NCBI RefSeq assembly: GCF_964036645.1
Contig: NZ_OZ038525.1
Span: 3,042,001-3,106,000, forward strand
Length of the DNA stretch: 64,000 nt
Reading direction: 5' to 3'
Source: Tenacibaculum sp. 190524A02b
Lineage (GTDB): Bacteria; Bacteroidota; Bacteroidia; Flavobacteriales; Flavobacteriaceae
This document shows, in pieces, positions 16,207-22,921 of this stretch (positions are counted from its first letter, which is position 1; every line of letters starts with the position of its first letter). A program made the translations under genes and the position numbers. A model generated the notes under the pieces. The model was not told the DNA's origin, made no database searches, and was given only the letters and a program-made list of their open reading frames with translations.

Positions 16207-19020
16207 ATGGAAAACAGGAAACGACTTTTTTTACTTGATGCCTACGCTTTAATATTTAGAGGATATTACGCTTTTATAAAAAACCCAAGAATTAACTCCA
16301 AAGGTTTAGATACCTCGGCAATTTTAGGGTTTACCAATTCTTTACTAGATGTTATTAAGCGTGAAAAACCTGATTATTTAGCCGTTTGCTTTGATAAAGG
16401 TGGAAGTGTAGACCGAGTGGAAGTTTTTCCTGAATATAAAGCCAATAGGCAAGAAACTCCTGAAGCCATTAAAATAGCCGTACCCTATATTGAAAAAATA
16501 TTAGCAGCTATGAATATTCCCGCTATTGTAAAAGAAGGTTATGAAGCAGATGACATTATTGGAACCTTGGCAAAAAAAGCAGAAAAAGCAGGACTGGAAA
16601 CCTATATGGTTACACCTGATAAAGATTATGCACAATTGGTTTCCGAACATATTTTTATGTACAAACCTCCAAGAATGGGTAATGGTTATGAAAAATGGGG
16701 CATTGAAGAAGTAAAGGCTAAGTTTGATGTAGAACGACCTGAGCAAGTGATTGACTTTTTAGGAATGATGGGAGATTCTGTTGATAACATCCCTGGGTTA
16801 CCTGGTGTAGGAGAAAAAACAGCTAAAAAATTCTTAGCTGCTTATGGTAGTATGGAAGGTCTTTTTGAAAACATTCATGAGTTAAAAGGAAAAATGAAAG
16901 AGAAAGTAGAAGCCAACCAAGAGCTAGGACTGCTTTCTAAAAAACTAGCTACCATTATGCTAGACGTTCCTGTTGAGCTGGAAGAAGACAAACTTGTTTT
17001 TGAGCAACCAAACATGGAGGAAACTATTGGACTTTTTAATGAGCTTGAGTTTAGAAGACTTGCAGAAAACTTGAAAAAAACCTTTGCGATTGCCACCAAT
17101 AGTGAAACGCCAGCAACAAATACAACCCAACCATCAAACACACAGCAGTTTGATTTATTTGCTACCCCAGGTAGTGGTACTACAAGCCAAACAGAAACGG
17201 TAAATGGATATAGAACCATCAACAATACCAACCATGTATATCAACTAGTAAATACTGCCTTAAGTAGAAAATTATTACTAGAAAAGTTACAGCAACAAAA
17301 CAGTGTTTGTTTTGACACAGAAACTACTGGTTTAAAAGCCTTAGAGGTTGAATTAATTGGTATTGCTTTTTCTTGGGAAACTGGTAAAGGCTATTATGTA
17401 GCTTTTCCTGAAGATCAAGAAGAAACACAGCAGATTATCAATGAGTTCATTCCGTTTTTTGAAAATGAAACTATTGAAAAGATTGGTCATAATTTAAAGT
17501 ATGATATTAAAGTACTTTCTAACTACAACATTGTTGTAAAAGGAAAGTTATTTGACACCATGATTGCGCATTACTTGATAAATCCAGACATGCGCCATAA
17601 CATGGATGTCCTTTCAGAAACTTACTTAAACTACCAACCCGTTTCTATTACTGAATTAATTGGTAAAAAAGGGAAAAATCAACTTTCCATGAGGCAAGTT
17701 GAACTTCCTAAACAAACAGAATATGCTGTTGAAGACGCTGATGTTACTTTACAATTAAAAGAGCATTTTACTAAGGAACTAGATAGCGGTAATGTTACTA
17801 AATTGTTTAATGAAGTAGAAACTCCGTTAGTTTCTGTACTAACCGCTATGGAAATTGAAGGTGTTAACTTAAATACCGATTTTTTAAAATCGTTATCTAA
17901 TGATTTATCTACAGATATTCAAGAACTTGAAAAACGTATTTATGAGCAAGCTGGAGAAGAGTTTAACATTGCTTCTCCAAAACAATTGGGGCCTATTTTA
18001 TTTGAAAAACTAAAATTGGTTGACAAACCTAAGAAAACAAAAACAGGACAATATTCTACCGCTGAAGATGTACTTTCTTCTTTAAAAGAGCATCAAATAG
18101 TAGCCGATATTTTATTGTACCGTCAATATAAAAAGCTTCAAAGTACGTATGTAGATGCGCTACCTAATGAAATAAACCCTAAAACAGGAAGAGTACATAC
18201 GGTATATGCGCAAGCTGTTGCAGCTACAGGACGTTTAAGTTCTAACAATCCAAACTTGCAAAACATTCCTATTAGAACTAAACGCGGACAAGAAGTACGC
18301 AAAGCTTTTATTCCTAAAGATGAAAATTATGTATTGTTAGCGGCAGATTACAGCCAAATAGAACTACGAATTATTGCAGCTTTGAGTGAAGAAGAAACCA
18401 TGATTGATGCGTTTACTAAAGGAGAAGACATTCATGCTTCAACAGCCTCTAAAGTTTTTAAAGTACCTATTGAAGAGGTAACGCGTGAGCAACGTAGCAA
18501 TGCCAAAACGGTGAATTTTGGAATCATCTATGGTGTTTCTGCCTTTGGATTAAGTAATCAGACTTCTTTAGATAGAAAAGAAGCCAAAGCATTGATTGAT
18601 GCTTACTATGAAACCTATCCTAAATTACGCGGTTATATAGCCAAACAAGTAGATTTTGCTCGTGAACATGGTTATGTAGAAACTGTATTACATAGAAGAC
18701 GTTATTTAAAGGATATCAACTCTCGTAATGCTATTGTTAGAGGCGCAGCGGAACGAAACGCTGTAAATGCCCCAATACAAGGTAGCGCTGCAGATATTAT
18801 TAAATTGGCCATGATTAATATTCATGAACGTTTTGCTAAAGAAAACTTTAAATCTAAAATGCTTTTACAGGTACATGATGAATTGGTTTTTGACGCACAC
18901 AAAGACGAACTAGAAACTATTAAACCTATTATTAAAGAGGAAATGGAAAATGCTTTTAAACTTAGTGTTCCGTTAGATGTTGAAATGGGTATTGGGCAAA
19001 ATTGGTTAGAAGCGCATTAA
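16207..19020 (+). CDS. polA: DNA polymerase I
   Basis: A 937-residue enzyme from the ATG at 16207. An open extension back to a GTG at 16150 adds 19 residues that do not resemble the family, whereas RLFLLDAYALIFRGYYAF begins right after 16207. It carries all three modules: a 5'-nuclease (ADDIIG, SVDNIPGLPGVGEKTA), a 3'-5' exonuclease that looks intact (CFDTETTGL, then GHNLKYD), and the family A polymerase palm/fingers (AADYSQIELRIIA, RSNAKTVNFGIIYG, LLQVHDELVF). It fills gaps in replication and repair. It diverges from the phosphoesterase gene. Confidence 0.97.
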   Translation: MENRKRLFLLDAYALIFRGYYAFIKNPRINSKGLDTSAILGFTNSLLDVIKREKPDYLAVCFDKGGSVDRVEVFPEYKANRQETPEAIKIAVPYIEKILAAMNIPAIVKEGYEADDIIGTLAKKAEKAGLETYMVTPDKDYAQLVSEHIFMYKPPRMGNGYEKWGIEEVKAKFDVERPEQVIDFLGMMGDSVDNIPGLPGVGEKTAKKFLAAYGSMEGLFENIHELKGKMKEKVEANQELGLLSKKLATIMLDVPVELEEDKLVFEQPNMEETIGLFNELEFRRLAENLKKTFAIATNSETPATNTTQPSNTQQFDLFATPGSGTTSQTETVNGYRTINNTNHVYQLVNTALSRKLLLEKLQQQNSVCFDTETTGLKALEVELIGIAFSWETGKGYYVAFPEDQEETQQIINEFIPFFENETIEKIGHNLKYDIKVLSNYNIVVKGKLFDTMIAHYLINPDMRHNMDVLSETYLNYQPVSITELIGKKGKNQLSMRQVELPKQTEYAVEDADVTLQLKEHFTKELDSGNVTKLFNEVETPLVSVLTAMEIEGVNLNTDFLKSLSNDLSTDIQELEKRIYEQAGEEFNIASPKQLGPILFEKLKLVDKPKKTKTGQYSTAEDVLSSLKEHQIVADILLYRQYKKLQSTYVDALPNEINPKTGRVHTVYAQAVAATGRLSSNNPNLQNIPIRTKRGQEVRKAFIPKDENYVLLAADYSQIELRIIAALSEEETMIDAFTKGEDIHASTASKVFKVPIEEVTREQRSNAKTVNFGIIYGVSAFGLSNQTSLDRKEAKALIDAYYETYPKLRGYIAKQVDFAREHGYVETVLHRRRYLKDINSRNAIVRGAAERNAVNAPIQGSAADIIKLAMINIHERFAKENFKSKMLLQVHDELVFDAHKDELETIKPIIKEEMENAFKLSVPLDVEMGIGQNWLEAH

Positions 19021-19066
19021 ATCACAAAAACTCTGTACTTACTTCAATTCTTAACACAGCTTAATA

Positions 19067-19510
19067 ATGAGAAGAAATTGGACAAGAAATGAATGAATTT
19101 TAGCTTTTAATCTTTATTGTAAAATACCTTTTGGTAAGATAAACTATCGAAACCATTTAATAATCAAATTAGCTGGAGCTATTGAAAGAACTCCTTCTGC
19201 TGTTGCTTGGAAACTAGTAAATTTTGCTAGCCTTGACCCTTCCTTAACTAAAAGAGGAATAAAAGGAGCAACCAATGCAGGGAAATTAGATAAAATTATT
19301 TTTGAAGAATTCACAAATAATAGGGAAAATTTAGCTTATGAAAGTGAGCTTCTATTAGCTAAATTTTTAAAAGAAGAAATATAATCACCAACTGAAGAAA
19401 CTTTTCAAATAAAACAAGGAATCGAAAAAGAAAGAAGAGTTAAAATAACTTTTGGTTGTAACGCTATTTTAGAGCGAGATATTGAAGTGTATACTAACAT
19501 TTATTTGTAG
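19067..19510 (+). pseudogene. Decayed HNH-endonuclease gene with two in-frame stops
   Basis: One frame of 148 codons running from ATG 19067 to TAG 19510 is interrupted by TGA at 19094-19096 (codon 10) and TAA at 19382-19384. Read through, it gives MRRNWTRNE, stop, ILAFNLYCKIPFGKI, and later TPSAVAWKLVNFASLDPSL and LAYESELLLAKFLKEEI. This matches my memory of the N-terminal domain of a Bacteroidota HNH endonuclease family. The expected C-terminal Cys/His nuclease domain is not visible; only about 40 unclear codons follow the second stop. The frame is otherwise preserved without indels, which suggests fairly recent inactivation. Confidence 0.8.
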
Positions 19511-19689
19511 CATTTAATAAGTAAGCTGTAAAAACATTATTAATCTTAAAGACTATTCACCAAGTAATACTATAAAGTAGCTTAAGATTCCTGCATTCCA
19601 CAAACTTCACTCAGGATTTATCTATTAATTTTGAATTATAAATGCTTATAACTGTAAGTAGCACTTTTTAGAACTAGAAAATGTTATTG

Positions 19690-20253
19690 TTAAATAAGTT
19701 TATGCACTCTAGTTTGTAATTCTGGTATTACAAATTTTTCAAACCAAGGGTTCTTAGTGAGCCAAAAACGATTTCTAGGTGATGGATGCGGTAATACAAA
19801 ATACTGCGGTAAGTACTCTTCATAATTGTTTACCGTTTCTGTAAGTGTTCGCTTTGCTTTATTTTTCAAATAATAGTTTTGTGCGTACATACCTATTAAA
19901 AGTACTAATTTAATGTCAGGCATTTTGTTTAACAATAACTCATGCCATTGTGGAGCACATTCTTTTCTAGGTGGTAAATCTCCAGATTTTCCTTTTCCAG
20001 GATAACAAAATCCCATAGGCACAATACCAAAATTAGTAGTATTGTAAAACTGCTCTGAGGTTACATTTAACCATTTCCTAAGTTGTTTTCCACTGGCATC
20101 ATCCCAAGGAATACCAGAAGCGTGTACTTTAGTACCTGGAGCCTGCCCTATTATCAAAATCTTAGAAGTATCGCTGGCAAAAACCACTGGTCTTGGCTCA
20201 ATAGCATGTTTGCACAAATCACAAGTTCTAATTTTTACTAGTAAATCTTCCAT
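19690..20253 (-). CDS. Uracil-DNA glycosylase family protein
   Basis: A 187-residue protein with the superfamily active-site block IIGQAPGTKVHASGIPWDD (motif A with GQAPG) and the motif-B-like LPHPSPRNRFW, where His is followed by PSPRN. Four cysteines (Cys11, Cys14, Cys83, Cys99) are spaced as in the iron-sulfur uracil-DNA glycosylases of families 4 and 5, so a [4Fe-4S] cluster is plausible (inference). The likely role is removing uracil from deaminated DNA. The gene stands alone. Confidence 0.88.
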   Translation of the reverse strand: MEDLLVKIRTCDLCKHAIEPRPVVFASDTSKILIIGQAPGTKVHASGIPWDDASGKQLRKWLNVTSEQFYNTTNFGIVPMGFCYPGKGKSGDLPPRKECAPQWHELLLNKMPDIKLVLLIGMYAQNYYLKNKAKRTLTETVNNYEEYLPQYFVLPHPSPRNRFWLTKNPWFEKFVIPELQTRVHKLI

Positions 20254-20280
20254 TCTATAAAACTAACAAAAAGACATAAA

Positions 20281-20312
20281 AAAACTCGTTTCCTCCCGAA
20301 ACGAGTTTTAAT
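20281..20312 (-). terminator. Terminator after the 33-residue peptide gene
   Basis: Perfect stem AAAACTCGTTTC (20281-20292) / GAAACGAGTTTT (20298-20309) with a 5-base loop. It lies 27 bases past the peptide stop on the minus strand. T runs on both sides could let it work in both directions. Confidence 0.85.
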
Positions 20313-20335
20313 TTTATTCAAAAAATTTTTATTTT

Positions 20336-20437
20336 CTAGTGATTTAATGCATATCCGGCCCCTTTTCCGAATTCTTTTAAAATTAATTGCATGTTTTTAA
20401 AAAAGTTTTGAATCCCCTTAAGTAATTTTGTTCTCAT
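20336..20437 (-). CDS. Small basic 33-residue peptide gene
   Basis: A short frame of 34 codons. The peptide runs MRTKLLKGIQNFFKN, then MQLILKEFGKGAGYALNH, giving an amphipathic, basic N-terminal helix and a glycine-rich end (GKGAG). It has a near-consensus promoter just upstream (20467-20497) and a perfect terminator just downstream (20281-20309), so it looks like a complete monocistronic transcription unit. I do not recognise the family. Membrane-active peptide, toxin, signal or leader are all open. An alternative is that the transcript is a small RNA and the frame is chance. Confidence 0.55.
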   Translation of the reverse strand: MRTKLLKGIQNFFKNMQLILKEFGKGAGYALNH

Positions 20438-20466
20438 GATAAGTTTTTTATTAATTTCCCTTATTA

Positions 20467-20497
20467 CAAAGATACAACTTAACTTGTTGATTTACAA
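20467..20497 (-). promoter_or_regulatory. Promoter of the 33-residue peptide gene, with overlapping inverted repeat
   Basis: On the minus strand TTG (20497-20495), a 20-base spacer and TATCTTTG (20474-20467) fit the Bacteroidota promoter form, 30 bases before the start codon. The -33 element lies inside a perfect inverted repeat, TTGTTG-ATTTA-CAACAA (20484-20500), which could be an operator. Confidence 0.65.
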
Positions 20498-20600
20498 CAA
20501 AATCAGACTCCCAAACGTTAATCATGCATAAATATTGTATAAATGGTAAGAAATTCATGATAATTTAACAAAAATCATTCACAAACTGCACTCAGGTTTT

Positions 20601-20963
20601 TCACAAAACCTTTACAAAGTCCTCAAAAGCAACATAATACGGCTTATCTTTCACAACTGGAAGCTCAATACTTTCTGCATTTGCTATACCAATTCCTGCA
20701 TACCAAACCTTAGCATTCTGTTTTTTAGCATGTTCTTTAAATGTTTCCATCCAAAGTACATCATATTCCTGCGGAGACTGAATATTATTAGTAACCTTTA
20801 CCAATACAAAAATGGTAGGTTCTCCTTTTTTAAACAATACAAATTGTGGGTGCTTTTTTAAGGTACTATTAACGGCAACAAACTCATACCCCATTTCTTG
20901 CAACTTTTTACCCACAATGTTCATTCCTAAATTGTGTAGTTCCTGTTCTGTAAGTATGTGCAT
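20601..20963 (-). CDS. Hypothetical protein, unrecognised small family
   Basis: A 120-residue cytoplasmic protein starting at ATG 20963, one base after the stop of the DEAD-box gene, so the two are cotranscribed. The frame stays open for 33 more codons upstream, but those lie inside the helicase 3' end and encode unlikely Lys/Glu-rich sequence. Visible traits are LTEQELHNLGMNIV at the start, a FVLFKKGEPTIFVLVKV beta hairpin, and WYAGIGIANAES near the end. The order resembles a small restriction-nuclease-like or Nudix-size alpha/beta fold, but I cannot name it. No signal peptide or membrane segment. Confidence 0.75.
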   Translation of the reverse strand: MHILTEQELHNLGMNIVGKKLQEMGYEFVAVNSTLKKHPQFVLFKKGEPTIFVLVKVTNNIQSPQEYDVLWMETFKEHAKKQNAKVWYAGIGIANAESIELPVVKDKPYYVAFEDFVKVL

Positions 20964-20964
20964 T

Positions 20965-22323
20965 TTATTTTCTTTTCTTATTACGCTTATTATAGTTTTT
21001 ATCACCTCTTGTTTTAGGCTTTTTATATTTTTTAGCAATTTCTCTTCTATAAGAGCCTCCAAGGTTTACTTTTTTATTTTTTTCTTTCTTTTCATGAAAA
21101 GCTTCTCCTGGTACATACTCTTGAGAAGTTCTATTTTTAGATTGTTGTTTATCTTCCCTAGGCCTTTCTTCTTCTGTTAACTGCTTTGATATTTCTACAT
21201 GTTCAGGAATTTCTACTAAAGGAATGGTATAATTCATTAACTCTTCTATCTGCAATTTTGCTTCCTGTTCTTTTTCAGTAGCAAAAAGTATTGATTTTCC
21301 TTTATTCTCTGCCCTACCTGTTCTTCCTATTCTATGCATATAGTTTTCAGGGTACTGAGTTGGGTTGAAGTTAATAACATGTGATATTTCTTCTAAATCC
21401 AAACCACGTGCAATAACGTCTGTAGCTATTAAAATTCTATGATTTCCTTTATTAAACTCCTCTATAGAACGTAAACGGTAGTTTTGCGTTTTATTAGAGT
21501 GTATTACACATAATTGCCCTGGAAATTCTTCTTCTAATAAATTAAAAATCCTGTCTGCATTCCTTTTATTAGGTGCAAAAACTAACACTTTTTTAAACTC
21601 CTGTTTATCAAACAACAATTCATTCAGTAAGTTTATTTTGGTGTAAAAATTAGGAACATTGTATGCAGTTTGATCTATATTATCTAAAGGTGTACCACTT
21701 ACCGCTATGGCTATTTTTTGAGGCCCAATAAAATAATCATCAATCAAGGCCTCCACATCTTCAGTCATCGTTGCTGAAAACATTACATTTTGACGTCTTT
21801 GCGGTAATAAATCAAAAATGTTTAATAATTGAAACCTAAAACCTAAATCTAACATTACATCTACTTCATCAATCACCAACTTTTGAATAGACCTTAGCTT
21901 TAAAACATTACTAATCGCTAAATCGTATAAACGTCCTGGTGTTGCTACAATAATATCTGAACCTAGTGCTACTGCTTCTTTATGCCTATTTAAATTTACA
22001 CCTCCATATACACCAATAACTCTTAGCGTGATGTATTTTGCTAATTTTTCAATCTCTTCAACTACCTGAACCACTAACTCTCTTGTTGGTACCAATATCA
22101 ACACTCTTGGGTGTAATTGTTTTGAGAATTTTAAATCTCTTAATATTGGTAAGACATAGGCAAAAGTTTTACCAGTACCCGTTTGTGCAATACCTACCAC
22201 ATCCTTTCCTGATCTAATTATAGGAAAAGCCTGTTCTTGTATTGGTGTTGGGTTTTGAAAACCCAAATCTTCAATTGAATTTCGTAATGGATTTGATAAA
22301 TCCAGCTCTAGAAAAGAAACCAT
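20965..22323 (-). CDS. DEAD-box ATP-dependent RNA helicase
   Basis: A 452-residue protein with every helicase motif: Q-motif (FQNPTPIQEQAFP), Walker A AQTGTGKT, PTRELV, TPGRL, Walker B as DEVD rather than DEAD, SAT, and HRIGRTGR in the C-terminal RecA domain. The last 75 or so residues are a Lys/Arg-rich tail ending KNYNKRNKKRK, expected to bind RNA. The cytoplasmic role is RNA remodelling such as ribosome assembly or cold-shock mRNA turnover. It is the first gene of a two-gene transcript. Confidence 0.95.
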   Translation of the reverse strand: MVSFLELDLSNPLRNSIEDLGFQNPTPIQEQAFPIIRSGKDVVGIAQTGTGKTFAYVLPILRDLKFSKQLHPRVLILVPTRELVVQVVEEIEKLAKYITLRVIGVYGGVNLNRHKEAVALGSDIIVATPGRLYDLAISNVLKLRSIQKLVIDEVDVMLDLGFRFQLLNIFDLLPQRRQNVMFSATMTEDVEALIDDYFIGPQKIAIAVSGTPLDNIDQTAYNVPNFYTKINLLNELLFDKQEFKKVLVFAPNKRNADRIFNLLEEEFPGQLCVIHSNKTQNYRLRSIEEFNKGNHRILIATDVIARGLDLEEISHVINFNPTQYPENYMHRIGRTGRAENKGKSILFATEKEQEAKLQIEELMNYTIPLVEIPEHVEISKQLTEEERPREDKQQSKNRTSQEYVPGEAFHEKKEKNKKVNLGGSYRREIAKKYKKPKTRGDKNYNKRNKKRK

Positions 22324-22339
22324 CTTTAGAAAATTTTCA

Positions 22340-22347
22340 CAAAGGTA
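22340..22347 (-). promoter_or_regulatory. Promoter -7 box for the DEAD-box gene
   Basis: TACCTTTG on the minus strand (CAAAGGTA on plus) matches TAnnTTTG, 16 bases before the start at 22323. A TTG lies further out at 23 bases, longer than ideal. Confidence 0.5.
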
Positions 22348-22382
22348 CGGTTTCTATTCTTAGAACTTCTCAATAAATGTAA

Positions 22383-22541
22383 TCAAGTCAGTTTGAAATT
22401 TCTATCTATCAATGATACATGTAAAAATGTAGTTTTACATTCATAACAACTATATTTTTTACTACTGATAAAAAAAAGTTTTTGAAATACTGATCTTTTC
22501 TTTCGTCTGATTAATACAGACTGACAACACGGACAATTCAT
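22383..22541 (-). CDS. Mini zinc-ribbon protein, copy A (52 residues)
   Basis: A short frame of 53 codons from ATG 22541 to TGA 22383. The protein starts MNCPCCQSVLIRRKKRS, then FQKLFFISSKKYSCYECKTTF. The CPCC at the start and CYEC near residue 32 give two CxxC knuckles about 26 residues apart, separated by a basic linker, which is a minimal zinc ribbon. It is clearly paralogous to the gene at 22621-22758 (shared CPxC, RKKR, F-x-KLF, KKY-x-CY-x-CKT). I do not know a named family; nucleic-acid binding is an inference from charge and fold. Confidence 0.72.
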   Translation of the reverse strand: MNCPCCQSVLIRRKKRSVFQKLFFISSKKYSCYECKTTFLHVSLIDRNFKLT

Positions 22542-22620
22542 TTTATTTTGTTTTTTAACCCCTTTGCAAAACTATTTAAAACAACTATCCAACACCTCAC
22601 CCTTTTCGGGTGATTTTCAC

Positions 22621-22758
22621 CTAACTTTTCAATTTTTTTCTTGAGTAAAAAACTGTTTTACAGTTATAGCATTTATACTTTTTACCTAAAAAAAGTTTTT
22701 CTAAAAAATTCCGTTTTTTTCTCTTAACTGTAGTTGATTCGCAGTTTGGACAGCTCAT
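22621..22758 (-). CDS. Mini zinc-ribbon protein, copy B (45 residues)
   Basis: A short frame of 46 codons from ATG 22758 to TAG 22621. It begins MSCPNCESTTVKRKKRN and continues FLEKLFLGKKYKCYNCKTVF, then ends in a basic tail. The CPNC and CYNC knuckles match those of copy A 79 bases downstream, with the same basic linker and KLF motif. Two related frames retaining all four Cys while differing elsewhere point to selection on protein. Both read toward the DEAD-box gene. Function is unknown. Confidence 0.75.
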   Translation of the reverse strand: MSCPNCESTTVKRKKRNFLEKLFLGKKYKCYNCKTVFYSRKKLKS

Positions 22759-22860
22759 AATATTTCATTCTGTTACGAAGTTTAAAAGAAATGTTTATTT
22801 ATTAAAGAAAAGTTTCCGAATGGTTAATTATTCCTTACAAACAACATTTAAAAAGTAAAA

Positions 22861-22884
22861 AACCGATGTAAAACTCCATCGGTT
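22861..22884 (-). terminator. Terminator after the repeat-adhesin gene
   Basis: Stem AACCGATG / CATCGGTT with an 8-base loop, 37 bases beyond the stop at 22922 on the minus strand and followed there by a T run. Confidence 0.85.
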
Positions 22885-22921
22885 CTTATTTTTCTATTCT
22901 TAACTTAACGTAAATTATCTT

